In this document: in pieces, positions 31,667 to 43,310 of the stretch
Layout: every line of letters starts with the position of its first letter
How positions within the stretch are numbered: the stretch's first letter is position 1
Assembly (NCBI GenBank): GCA_029204225.1
Contig: CM055110.1
Location: forward strand, 44,373,186 to 44,437,185
Reading direction: 5' to 3'
Length of the DNA stretch: 64,000 nt
Source: Diphasiastrum complanatum
Taxonomy: Eukaryota; Streptophyta; Lycopodiopsida; Lycopodiales; Lycopodiaceae
Notes under the pieces: model-generated
Database searches by the model: none
Told to the model about the DNA's origin: nothing
Seen by the model: only the letters and a program-made list of their open reading frames with translations
Made by a program: the position numbers and the translations under genes

Positions 31667-32729
31667 AACAGTTCGGAATTCCAAAGAGTGACAAGGATTT
31701 TAGGATATGGGTAACGAAGGAGACATGGTTGGAGCACCTAAAGGACACATCCCTTAATGTTCTAAAGGAATGTTTGGCTATGAGTAGGTGTTTTAAAACA
31801 AGTGTCGTTTTCGTCATATTTTTATGCTACTCTTAAAGTTTGCATAGTTTTTATGTAACAAAGTTGGAGTATGGAACAGCCTCCAAAATCACCCATAATA
31901 GAACAATATATCAAAGTTGAATTCATACTGACTTGGATGTTGCATTACTTTTCAGGGCCAATGAATATTCAAGGTCGTGCATCGATGGAGGAGTATTTTA
32001 CTGATTTCAAACTTCTGAATTGGAAAAAAATGTTCCATGCCATAGAGAAAGACATGGAGTTGTCAAAGGGTGCGACAGAACAACCAGACATCCGCGGAGC
32101 TGCAAAAAGGGTGGTCTGGAGGTCTGCTATTCATTCAACACTGATTATATTGTGGATAATTTTTTGGATTGGAATTTAGAAGCATATGCTTATAACTACT
32201 GAAACGCATGTATTATTCATATCTTGTATCGCTCAAAAAGGTGGCGCAACTACCAACCTTTTTTAAATTATGGCTGAATAAAGATGACAAGGAGTCGTTT
32301 ATGTTCTTTCATAACCAGAGGATTCTTACTGATTGGGAGGTGCAAAATAATCCTTGGTGGATTGATTTTCCTAGTGGGACATGCCCTTCCGAAGAGACAG
32401 AACTGTTCAAACAGCATCAGAGAGGTACATTGCATGTAGAATCAATAATTGTGGAGGTGGGTATCACAGAGCTTGAGGAGGGTTCCACTCTTGACACCCG
32501 ACTCAATGATATAGGAGGGCAGGATCCAGTGGTCCCAAAATAGCGGTTCTTGAAGAGACAATGCAAGGACAAAGAGATTGATGTTGAGGAGATCATAGAG
32601 AATTTGCCAGATGATCTTCAGACAAGTTCACCACGTCCAGCCAAGCACACCGCAATCAGTCGAGAGGAGTACAAGTTCTTGACTCCCACATCATATTTTG
32701 CGGCCCAGGGGGTTAAGGTATGTCCTTGC
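31667..32729 (+). pseudogene. Unknown coding unit X, 3' part
   Basis: Continuation of unit X beyond the copia insertion. Across the target duplication the frame continues as FGIPKSDKDFRIWVTKETW and HLKDTSLNVLKECLAMS. After an intron-like gap come GPMNIQGRASMEEYFTDFKL (about 31960), FNTDYIVDNFLDWNLEAYAY (in another frame) and SLKKVAQLPTFFKLWLNKDD (32232). The last exon has WEVQNNPWWIDFPSG, an acidic region, and KRQCKDKEIDVEEIIENLPD, ending AAQGVK at a GT donor (32718). A TAG at 32541 and frameshifts break it. No family recognised. It is convergent with unit W. Confidence 0.45.
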
Positions 32730-32789
32730 CCTTGTTTTTTTCTGTGACATTGTAGTTTCAATAGCCGTGTTTTTGGTCTGGAATGTCAT

Positions 32790-32965
32790 GGTTACTTTGG
32801 GTATTAGAAAACTCTGGGTATCAGAAAACTCTGGGTATCGACAAACTCTGGATATCAAAAAATCCAAAATTTTCTGAGTCGAACCTGTATAAAAAATTTC
32901 TGACTTTTGTATTGAAAAATTCAGATTCTAGGTATTGAAAAAATTTGATTACGAGTGGTACAAAA
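32790..32965 (+). repeat. Diverged copy of the 'gggtatcgaaaaactct' repeat
   Basis: Contains runs of 'actctgggtatcgacaaact', 'ttctgagtcgaacctgtat' and 'tattgaaaaattcagatt' in the same order as at 23280-23420. It is a distant copy of the repeat field on the other side of unit X. Confidence 0.7.
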
Positions 32966-32984
32966 TTTTGATTTTTCGAGACGA

Positions 32985-34318
32985 CCAGGTATTGAATCTA
33001 ATCTAATAATGAGAAAAATTACGTGAAAAGCTACCAACCACCATATATTATTTTCGGATTGGACACTGAATCTGAAATCTCCTTGGTACACTGTTTGTGA
33101 TAGTGCACCATTCAAAAGAGTTATATTAACTCTCTCCATCTTCTGCCCTTTCACAATCTCTGACTCATCTAACTTAAGTACTATGATTATTTTACCATTC
33201 ACCTTTTCTAAGGTTATATCATAAAATGTGATCGTGTATGTTAGCAAGTGATTTAGATCAACAAAGAAGTTGTTTGATGAATTATAAGATATTGATCTTC
33301 CATCAATTTCATACACTTCCTCAATATGAAATGGGGTACCAATGATCTTATGCATACCTATGTTTAATGTATTCCTCTCTGTCTTCAAGTGATATGACCT
33401 TGGGATAGGAATTTTTCTAATTCAAACTTGCTTAACAGCTTCTCTAAAGTATATTGTTTCGTATGCTTCTCTGCTAATACCTGCAAAATCATAGGCAAAT
33501 TTGAATGTCCAACAACAAAGACTCTACAACTTTGCACTTTACATTGGAACTCCTATTGTTCATCATGATACACTTAGTGGATTTGCCTATCAATATTGAG
33601 CCCAACGACATTCCAATTGAAGCATTGTCCTTTATATTTTAATGAGCTACTAATGCAGATCTGCAAAAAAAGCAGATAGTGAGTAGAACAACACAATAGC
33701 TGAAATAAGTTCATATGTCATTAATCAAGTTACAAAAAATCAGTGTATGCTTACTTGAACGCTCGAATTCTCCTATTTCAAAAACCTCCTTTTGAAAGGG
33801 TATTAATATCCTTGCAACTTTGCCGCTTTTGCTTCTTACTCCTAGACTCCTTCTTCTTAGCCTCTTCCACATCCTTCAGTAATTGTAAGTTTTCCATACG
33901 AATAGATTGTAAGATTGTTTGCATTTGATCTAGTTCTGATTTGATATCGAACGCTATCTTCTATAATGATTCATTATTTCTTTTAAGTTGTTCATTTTTG
34001 TCTAAAGTCTTTTGGACATGACAATCTCTTTTTTGATAAAAACAGGATATGCGTATCAACTCACATTCTAAAAACATAGAAAACTAATTTCCATAGTTTT
34101 GCAATCTCTCACAATATCCTAGTAATCCAGTATGCCCATTGCATATCCATGTTACTAGATGAGTTATTGAAGAGAATGTGGGATGAGTCAATGTGCTAGG
34201 ATCTTGAGGATACAATGTTCCATCTGTCCACAAATCCAAGTTTTTCTTTCCTTCTGCCCTATAATGGGAACGATCATCAGCATATATTGGAATTCCTTTG
34301 CCTCCTCATCTCTGTATA
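32985..34318 (-). pseudogene. Unknown coding unit W
   Basis: Minus-strand decayed gene of roughly 450 codons. Exon 1 (about 34318-33758) follows an acceptor (tatacag) and encodes GGKGIPIYADDRSHYRAEGK, DLWTDGTLYPQDPSTLTHPT and TWICNGHTGLLGYCERL, then a coiled coil (QKTLDKNEQLKRNNESL; IRMENLQLLKDVEEAKKK). Exon 2 (from 33660, acceptor tttttttgcag) encodes SIGMSLGSILIGKSTKCI, SCRVFVVGHSNLPMILQVLA, TLEKLLSKFELEKFL and, after a frameshift, GTPFHIEEVYEIDGRSISYN, KIIIVLKLDESEIVKGQKME and FRFSVQSENNIWWL. In-frame TGA, TAG and TAA codons sit where Arg or Gln would fit. Family not recognised. It converges on unit X across about 250 bp. Confidence 0.5.
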
Positions 34319-34436
34319 GAAATATCCAAATGTAGATGATACAATGTTGTTTTGGAAAAAACAAGACAAAGCAAAACAGTACAAAACAAAACAAAGTACT
34401 TATCTTTTATTGTATTATATACTGTGTTTGATTCAA

Positions 34437-34670
34437 ATTTGGAGATGGCGGTCATATTTTCAGTCCAATGTGGAGATGGCATTCATATTTGGAGATGGCG
34501 CTCATATTTTCATTCATGTTGAGAGAATGCATGTTCATACATTTTGAAGATGGCACTCATATTTAGAGATGGCGCTCATATTTTCACTCCAATGTGAATA
34601 TGGCATTCATATTTGGAAATAACGCTCAAATTTTCATTCTAGTGGAGGGAATGCATATTCATACATTTTG
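34437..34670 (+). repeat. Minisatellite with 'gatggcgctcatatttt' units
   Basis: Two tandem blocks of about 105-120 bp, each made of shorter units around gagatggcgctcatatttt and ending in gaatgcat-ttcatacatttt. Copies differ by scattered substitutions. Confidence 0.75.
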
Positions 34671-35117
34671 CTTTTTTTCCTGATTTGAATTTGGGGATGG
34701 CAGTCATATTCTAGATCCGATAGATGGAATGTATTTTTGAATTTTGACAAATTAGATTGTGAACAGTTTAGAATTCTTGACTGTGACTGTAGACACTAGG
34801 GTTAGATCATTGGAAGTTGGGGAGGCCTCGGGAGTGGTGGGGGCAAGCAAATAAGCAATATTGTTTTTTTTTATTTTGATATTTTTCTTTATCCTACATG
34901 GCATTCCTTAACGGGTCTTTTTTATATTGAGAACTCCTCTAATGGGCCAAGACCCTCCAATCCACTATATAAGTGGTAGTTTTGAATCATTGTACATGTT
35001 CTCTCTTCATTTCAATACAAGCAGGTTGGCCCTCTTATGGAATGGATCAGGAATGTCCTTGCTCTCTATCTTTCTTTCTCCACCTCTCATGCTTCCTTTG
35101 TGTTTGCTATCCATTGT
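34671..35117 (+). other. Possible 5' LTR/leader of the gypsy gag remnant
   Basis: Contains ccactatataagtggtag near 34960, a TATA-like box followed by pyrimidine-rich sequence, directly upstream of the gypsy gag pseudogene. LTR limits and a primer-binding site were not found. Confidence 0.3.
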
Positions 35118-36080
35118 ATGCATCTGAGATCTGGTAGGAGATTATCCACCTTGGATCTCCCTGATCTTGAGAAATTTGTCAACATATCGATCGAGATAAT
35201 CCATGAATTGATTGATGCCAAACCACCCCCGATGGACAATCCAAGGCCGTTCATACCTCATGCAGTCCGGAACTTCTCAAAGATCGACCTTTCGAGGTCT
35301 GATGGCAAGGGAGATCCATGACGATTTCTTCATATCTACACCCAAGTGTGTAGGGCCTATGGAGACGATAGCCTGCAAGGGCTGTTAAGGTATTTCAATC
35401 TATGCCTAACCGACACTATAAAAGATTGGTATTTCAATCTTGAGCAGAACGAATGAGATGATTGGAACATCTTACAGGCTAAATTCATCATGAGATTCAA
35501 AACCACCCACTTTCTTTCCGATCCATTCCTGCAACTTGGATGAATCCGTATCGATAAGAAAAATGAGTCCCTACACAATTATATTGAACTGATCAAGAGA
35601 TTGCACAGTGGATGAGACCCTGATAGTGTCCCAGACCATAGCGTCCTGACATGGTTCATGGCAGGACTACCCAAGGAAATCAGGTAGCAAATGAAACGAA
35701 GAGACAAATACATGTCTTTTCAAGCAGCCTGCGCTGATGCCATCAAAAGAGTCGACGATAGTGAAAGCATTATTTCGGACTCTAATAATTTCAACCAAGA
35801 ACAAAGATGCAAAAAAGAATGAAGCAATGAGCAGATTAAAAAGCTCACCACTGACCTTACCACGGTTGTTGATCAAAAGCTGAAAGACATGCAACCAGGA
35901 CCTACCCACGCCTATCCAAGGAGAGAATCCACATGGTGTCCACACTGCTCTGGCAATCACACAGGAAATGAGTGCTCGTAGTTGAGATAGGGGTTAGAGC
36001 AACCTACACGATATTGCCATATCCGTGATATGAGCAATCATGATACCAACGAATGTCGATACAACCTTAGGATCATTTTA
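35118..36080 (+). pseudogene. Ty3/gypsy gag, decayed
   Basis: Single frame with stops. It opens MHLRSGRRLSTLDLPDLEKF. The retrotransposon gag core follows: FLHIYTQVCRAYGDDSL, DTIKDWYFNLEQNE, DWNILQAKFIMRFKTTHF, NESLHNYIELIKRLHSG and LTWFMAGLPKEIR. Two Cys/His knuckles close it: CPHCSGNHTGNEC (about 35938) and CHIRDMSNHDTNEC (about 36020). At least six in-frame stops interrupt it (first at 35319-35321); nearly all are TGA or TAG at positions where Arg (CGA) or Gln (CAG) fits. No pol follows on this strand. The minus-strand gypsy pol at 40.3 kb is a separate piece. Confidence 0.82.
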
Positions 36081-39000
36081 CTAGAAACTAATTACCTCAA
36101 ATATCAATAAACTATTCACTAATATTTCATGCATCCACTAAAAGCATCTAGTACAATTTGGAAAGCCAATCATGTAGGTTTCTTTTTCAATGTCAAGCTT
36201 TAGAAGTTCAAAAGTTCAACATGGCAACCAAACGAGAGGTTTTTTTGTTATCCCTCCACCAAACATGAAAACTAAGAGTGTACTATTATCGGATGAAACA
36301 TGGAGAGTTATTTTAAATGTTTGATGTGTGGAATATTTTTGTTTTGATTATAAGCTAGTAGCAAAAATGAATCAAATGAATCAAACTAACTTGACATTGT
36401 ACAAATTAATGATTACTAGTACAATGCATTATATTATATGGCTTTTAACTAAAAATTTAAGCTTTTATATTGTGCATAATTTGACTATTCTTCAATGATA
36501 TTTTGAGGTTATAGGGTCAAAGCTTGTGGGTAAAAGGATCATGACATTCTTCCACATGTATTCAATTCACTGATGACATAATAATGATTTACTATTTATT
36601 CATATTGAGAAATATTTCTTGATTTTTTTGTACAGCAACTTGTTTGAATGGTTTTTTCTCTGTGATGTGGTTCATTGCTTGTGAATTCTCTAAAAAGACC
36701 ATGAGGGGATATGGAACAAAATATTTGAAGCACTCAAGAAAATCAAATTAGCCAAGTACGAAGTGCAAACTTCTAAAATTTTAAAGCAAACGCACTAAGT
36801 AGGAAAGAAGATTGGTTATGCATGTTCAGAGCAAGAAGAATATATTGCCTGCTTGATCAATCAATACAACCTTGCACATCTGTGACATATTATCCAACCA
36901 TTTGAGAGACAATTCCATACATTCAAGCTACTCTTTTTTAAACTATGCTATCCATCATGATAGCTTTTTGTAGATGTCAAGGGTGCAACACTAAGGAAGA
37001 TTTTGATAATCAAGAACAATGTTCAATGTTGAAGGGCTATAAAAGTTATTCTGTAGGGACACAATCAAAGTTACAATGATGGGAGAAAATGTTAACTTCT
37101 AAATTGTAGGACTCTTCATGTTTACTTGTGCCCTATTCAGTTTATATATACTTTCGCTCAATATATACTTAATCATGTAGGATATAAAGTTTTGCTCAAA
37201 ATATACTAATCATGTATTAGTAGTCAAGTGAAACTGAAGCTATGACATGTGGTTTATTTGATTGTATTGCCAACAACATGAAAAAGAGAAGTGCCTCTAA
37301 CACCTAGCAAAACACATGTGCATATAAACTTATAAAGTACACTAGTATTATAATTACTACTTACCAAGAAACCAAAAAAAAACAAATAATGATAATAGTA
37401 ATGGCATGTGTATGACCAAATGTGATGGTTTAATGTGTTCAACATGTCCTATTAGAATTGTCGATGGAAGTCTAAATTTCAGATCAAATATTTGTAAAAA
37501 GAAAAAGAAATAGAAAAAAGAGAGACTAAATAGGACAATTTGCTAGATGCAAGCATTAAAAATCTATCATTTGATTTTTAATAGATCAGTACATGTGTTG
37601 GGTTAGTTCCTTGATTTATTTCCTAAATGAAATCAAAACTTCATGGAGACAATGTATTGAGAATCTTAAACATATTCGTGCGGCATGCAAGTAAGTGGGT
37701 ATGATAATCATAAATCAGAAGTGGTAGCAAAAAAGTCTATAGATGATAGGTAAGACCTAAGTGAAAGGTTCAGCTCATGACAAAATTATTTAAATATAGT
37801 ACTAATGCATTGTCTTTTGAGTACAAACAAAACTTGAAATTGTTAGAAATTGCATGATTCTTTTCTGTGTGTCTCTTGTTAGTAAGGTCTTCCCTAAAAT
37901 CATAAATCTTGACATTTAGTTGGGTTAGCGAATCAACTAACAATTGAGAATAAACATGCCATTGTCAAAATTGCACCTAACCACAAATGAAGTAACTATG
38001 TAGCACTTGACACATGGGCAAACTAAAAAAATATGCCTAAATTGCATTTTCAAATTGATACCACTAGAACAACATTTATTTCCACACAAGCAAAAGATCC
38101 AATGACAACTTTTTATCTCCTACAAGAGACAAAGTTGAAGGTTAAATGAATTTGACACAACTTATGATTGCAACAAATTATTGAACATAAGAGATGACAA
38201 AAGAATGGAATTCAAAATGCTCCATCTCAAAACAATAATTCATAGAAAAGTCATTATTGGTGTTTATGAATCATAGGCTCAAATGTGCAAGTGGTATATG
38301 GACCTTAAAGCCATGTCTACATCATAAATTCCATAGTGATCACACTTCATGCGGCCATTTATTGCCATGCTTTGTTGTACATAGCCTTTAATCCAACTTA
38401 CACAAATAATAAACAAATCCTTTCCATTAAGGGCTTGCCCACTACCAGTGGATGGAATCTTGCAAGAAAATAGGAACATGCACAATAGCAATAGCACTAA
38501 AAACAAGGCACCTTCAAAAGCCAGAGGGTCCTTCAAAAGCATGTAGGCACTTTGGCCCCAACGCATTCTCAACCACACATTCCCCCTATATGTGGTAGGA
38601 TGATGGCTATGCTAAGCACATCATGCACAAGGCTCAACTACAAGGAGAGGAAGTGGATGTGTTGCTAAAATAATGTTGCGGCCAAATTTTCTGTGCACCT
38701 TAAAGTGATGTTGAGTTCAATCTTTATGGTAAAGGGCAACTCAAATAGTTTAGCTAACAAAAAAGTGCAATGTCAATGTTATTCATGAATGCAAAATTAC
38801 ACATTTAAAAGTTATTCACTACATGAGATAATTAACAAAAAGTTTTTCAACACCCAAGCAACTTGCTACCTTTTTGCTATTTACACATTTTTCAAAGACA
38901 ATCACTATCGTTCACTATTGATGTGCATTATCTTTATGTTATTGCCCATTTTGAGCCATCCACACTCACATCCTTCAAATTTGATCGGATCTTGCCATGT

Positions 39001-39667
39001 GAATCATGATTGTACTTATAAGCATTGGGTGACCTATATGGCAAGAATAATGTTGAGCATGACAAAATTCCAACATTTTCATTAATCTCCTAGTCCATCA
39101 TTGTACTATACATGTGGAATGATTTGATCCAATGAATTCAAGTATTAGGTCTTCATGGTGGGGTTACAAGCTATAGTTTTTAGCAAAATCTTATGCCATG
39201 TTATGTCCTTAAACATGTATATTAGGCTTGGCATATACCGTAAGGTAGTCCTTAACCTGAGATAGATCCTATACCCATATTGGATTAAGGCATTGTATCA
39301 TGCAAAAGTGGTTGTGCATGATGTCTATGTCTGGATACTATAGCTATGCATGGAAGGGGATGATCATGAATGGAGAATTTAAATGTTGTATGGAGGCTAG
39401 AATTTCAAAGAGAATATCTATATTCTCTCCCCTCCCAATTCACCATACTATAGGTATTGAGAATCGCTAGCGAGTCCTATGTTCAGCTTCCATAGTGTGT
39501 ATTGTGGATATCAACTTGAGGGAGTCTAGCCATTCATTAGACTATTGGTTGGATGGTTTGTCCTACAACCTATACTTGTGTATGCTTGTTTTACCCCAAG
39601 GATCATGTGTGTGCATAATATGCCCACCCACATTAGCATGGATGCATATGATGATGTTACAATGACC
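36081..39667. other. No gene recognised
   Basis: AT-rich sequence with short ORFs only. A minus-strand purine tract followed by TG (ataggggg then aatgtgtggttg, about 38594-38575) could mark an LTR start, and the minus-strand ORF at 38578-38279 begins there; no retroelement protein was found behind it. Nothing else supported. Confidence 0.35.
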
Positions 39668-39777
39668 TACTTTTCCAACTATGGATATTAGACATTTTGG
39701 GCTCTCTTTGAATACCAGAGGATACTTTTCCAACTATGGATATTAGACATTTTGGACTCTCCTTGAACACCAAACGA
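39668..39777 (+). repeat. 55-bp tandem duplication
   Basis: Two adjacent copies (39668-39722 and 39723-39777) of a unit starting tacttttccaactatggat, with a few differences. A second local duplication of about 55 bp around 'tgtagcctactcactagct' lies at 40010-40078. Confidence 0.85.
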
Positions 39778-40148
39778 CTTCCATCATTCTCGAGTCAGTC
39801 TCGTATAAATAGGCATATGCAACCATGTTCACATGTTTAATGTGAAGTATTGTGTAACATGTCGTAAACAATGATTCGGGGTTTGCAAGAAATGGTAACC
39901 TCTTTATAGCTATACATAGGGTATAAGTAGTTGGGTTGCAAGCTAAGGGATTTAGTTGACATGCTTATGTTAAGCCATGTATGTGATAGTGTTCATGAGG
40001 AGGCTACATTGTAGCCTACTCACTAGCTCTTATTGGGAGCCATTTTTAGACTATGTTGTAGCCTACTCATTAGCTATTATGGAGAGCAATATTTTGTTCC
40101 CATAAATTTTCTTCCCATGAAAGATTAGTTGTGAGAGAGGGGGAGGAG

Positions 40149-40151
<3 letters not shown>

Positions 40152-40244
<93 letters not shown>

Positions 40245-40271
40245 GAGGAGGAGGAGGAGGAGGAGGAGGAG
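40152..40271 (+). repeat. (AG)n followed by (GGA)n microsatellite
   Basis: AG tract of about 89 bases (40152-40240) running directly into about ten GGA units (40241-40271). It forms the boundary of the gypsy pol remnant that starts just beyond. Confidence 0.97.
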
Positions 40272-40289
40272 TCATATATACATCTCAAG

Positions 40290-42300
40290 TGTGTTGTTAT
40301 ATTCTGGAATTTTCTCACCGATGTATTTCATGTACAATTTTTGGCTCATGTAAAGCAAGTACTATGTGGATCTTGTCGATGTCTGTGGTGATACCATGCC
40401 TCAAAACTACGTGGCCAAACAACACCATGTCGTGCATGACCAGAAATTGGCATTTGGTAGGGTTTAGGGATATGCCGAATAATCGACACCGGATGAACAC
40501 TTTCTCTAAGCAAACTAGGTGTTTGGGCTCTAGAGGAGTGGACACAAAGTCGTCCATAAGAATTTCAAGAAATTTTCATAGAAAGTCAAAGGCATGGCTC
40601 ACGATTCGTTGGAAAGTGTTGGGAGCATTGCACAATCTGAATGGCATCACTCTGTAGGCATACGTTTCCCACTCAATGGAAACACAATTTTGTGGTGATC
40701 TTCTGGGGCTATCTGCACCTGATTATAGCCACTAAACCCATCTAGGAAACTATAGGCTTCTGCTCCGGCTATTCTCTCTAACACATTCTTCATGAATGGT
40801 AAAGGAAAATGGTCTTTGTTGGTTACAGCGTTTAGCTTCTTGTAGTCCACACAGATTATAAGCTTCTTGTTTTTCTTAGGTACTACCACAATAGGTGATA
40901 CCCAATCTGTGTGTTCCATCTTGTAGATGAATCCTACATCTAGAAGCTTCTTTACTTCTTCTTGGATCAACTGGGCGTAATGCGAATTAGACCTATAGGG
41001 CCCCTAACTATGGATTTTGCACCATGAACCAGTGGAATGGTATGAACCACAACATCTGGAAATATGCCCTTTAACTCAGCATAATTCCAAGCAAGATAGT
41101 CGCGGTATTTGCTAAGAAGTGCCTTGAGATCCTCGAGTTTCTCTCCTTCTACATTCTCTCCTACTGATACCATACAAGTTTCCTCTACCTTCTCAACTAG
41201 ATCTATCTCTTTCGTTCTGGCTGGACCTTCATAAACATTGGCTCCTTGGGAGGTTTCTTCTATGGGTTCTCTCTTAGCTCTGGGCATGACCACTACCACT
41301 TCATCCATCTCGTAATTCTTGAAGTACTATGGCACATCGTGCATAGACTTTGGTTCTTCTATGGCATCCTGGTGGAAATTCCTGGTCGATCATCAACTCA
41401 GTCTTTATCCCTCTTTTATCACTCTTAGCTTTCCACTCATCAGTTTTGGTCTTATATAGAGGTTTACATTCTTGTAGTGAGCTGGTGGTTGGCTGATTAT
41501 TGATTCCCATCCTTTTCAAAGCTCGGTCAAGTTTCTTGAAGCTCTTTGATGGTTTCATACCTAGATCAATAAAGGTGATAGGAGCCTTTTCTTTCGAAGA
41601 GCTTCCAAAGGGAGAATCCGAAGGTCGGCTCTTTTTCCTTGGAATGCATTGGTGACTTGATCATGGATCAATTGTCGGATCTTTCACCATTTTGATGCTA
41701 TTATCCCATAATGAGACTTCAAGCTTATAAAGAGCTTCATCCTCGGCTAGGTCCCAATCTATGCTTGCTCGCAAGAGTTCGTTAACGATTATCAGAACTC
41801 TAGTCATGGATCTGTCAGTTACCGTATCCATTTGACCTACTACAGCATTGCCTTGTGGGCTCTGATGTTTCGATGAGATCTTCGTTCGCTAGAGGCTTTC
41901 ATGGATCTAGTACCTCTGGATTTTGGCGCAGGCTCTAAACGATCAGAATCTACATATCGAAGAAAATCTTCGTCCTCGTATTCACGACCTTCTTCTAGGG
42001 TGAACATCTAAAGAACCTCTATTTCTCTAGCTTGATCTAGGGCCTGGGCTTCTTTCACCCACTCCTTCATGTGTCTAAAGTTATCTTGTTCAATGGTGGG
42101 GTTTGGGTATTCTCCTATATATAAGGAGCCGTAGACGATCCACTAGCAGGACCAGTAGTGGCGACCAGTAGCACGATCCTTTCTTTTTGTTCTTGGGCTC
42201 TAGTTTAGATGAATACCGGCATTGTTGATGCCTTGGGCTCTCCTACCACACTTAGTAGGTATAAAGGGGCAGAGACCTCCATACTACACTAGATCCTAAC
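40290..42300 (-). pseudogene. Ty3/gypsy pol remnant A
   Basis: Minus-strand pieces in element order. Linker before RT (about 41560-40967): MDEVVVVMPRAKREP, LKALLSKYRDYLAWNYAELK and DVVVHTIPLVHGAKSIV. RT (40970-40315): EEVKKLLDVGFIYKM, DWVSPIVVVPKKNKKLI, FPLPFMKNVLERIAGAEAYS and SFLDGFSGYNQVQIAP; then, after a frameshift near 40655, YRVMPFRLCNAPNTFQRIV, a stop and ILMDDFVSTP (the YxDD box as LMDD). It ends with GISLNPTKCQFLV and GHVVLRHGI. RNase H and integrase are missing: the sequence stops at the AG/GGA microsatellite. Gag-side sequence at 41570-42300 is badly decayed. It is the same lineage as the gypsy element at 60-64 kb. Confidence 0.85.
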
Positions 42301-42319
42301 AGGATTTTAACAAATTTCT

Positions 42320-42889
42320 ATGGAGAAAAATCCTTGGTGGATTGATATTAGGACAAATTCACATATCACTTGCAAAAGGGAGTATTTTTCTTCATTTACA
42401 TCATATTCAATTTCTAAGGAGTCCATTCTTGTTTCAAATGGTTTTGAATATGTGATTCATGGAATAGGAACCATTCCTATTTGGCTTGAATCAAGGAAGA
42501 AAGCAAAGCTTGAAAACGAGTTGTATGTCCCTTCATTTTCTAGAAATGTGTTGAGTGTGAGTCAATTAGTTGACAAAGGATGTAGTGTCAATTTTAATTG
42601 CAATGTTTGTTTTATCATCAAAGGAGAGAAAGTCATTGCAAAAGGGATTAGAGATCGTAGGCTCTTCAAGCTTAATATTTTTGTGAGAACTAATCACATA
42701 TTGGAAGTGAAGGAAGCCAAAGGAGAGCTCATTTCTCAAGAGGAAAGGATGGAGCACTCAAATCTCAATTCCATGGAAAATGAATCAGATGTTCACATCA
42801 AGAATGATGTTTCTTATGTGATTGAAAGTGTTGCAAATGGTGGTGATGTCAAGGAGACTTCAAGGATCAAGGAGGTCTCAAGTTTATGA
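42320..42889 (+). pseudogene. Copia protease fragment with broken catalytic triad
   Basis: Plus-strand ORF resembling the protease region of the copia elements here: WWIDIRTNSHITCKREYF, GFEYVIHGIGTIPIWLES, LENELYVPSFSRNVLSVSQL and GIRDRRLFKLN. The catalytic Asp-Ser-Gly reads Asp-Ile-Arg, so it cannot work. The last 60 or so residues (HSNLNSMENESDVHI...) are not typical of integrase. Gag and the rest of pol are absent. It abuts the opposite-strand gypsy remnant near 42310. Confidence 0.75.
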
Positions 42890-43097
42890 TTTCAAGAAGA
42901 ATCTAGCTTGATTAGTTTATACTTTCATGTACATATATAAATATCACATGTGTGGAGAATGTTCCCATGTGTGGATGGTAGGCCTAATCATTTTAGTTCA
43001 TTTATGTTGATTTTGAATAGTCAATATGCCTCAAACTTGAGATCTAGTGTGATAGTGACATTTGTCACATGATGTTAGAATTGAAATGCATCTATTT

Positions 43098-43310
43098 GGC
43101 CCAATCACATTTAGAGGCATATATCACAAGGCCAATCACTTTAAGAGGTGCATTACATGTGGACCAATCATGTTTAGAGGTGCACATCACGAGGCCCAAT
43201 CAAATTGTGAGGTGGAAATCATGAGGTCCAATCATGATGAGAGGTGCAAATCTAGGGGTCCCAATCATGATGTAGAAAGGCAATAAATGGGGTCCAATCA
43301 TTCTAGAGCA
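43098..43310 (+). repeat. 32-bp minisatellite, about six copies
   Basis: Units start at 43098, 43130, 43161, 43193, 43225 and 43257, with a partial unit at 43290. A typical unit starts ggcccaatcatgtttagagg and continues tgcacatcacga. Unit length is 31-33 bp. Confidence 0.88.

Noticed and set aside
38279-38578. 99-aa minus-strand ORF with a hydrophobic stretch
   Set aside because: Looks like a signal-anchor by chance; no homologous pattern, exon structure or neighbouring gene supports it.
40063-40391. Ser-Leu, Pro and Arg-Glu repeat ORFs
   Set aside because: Products of the AG and GGA microsatellites.
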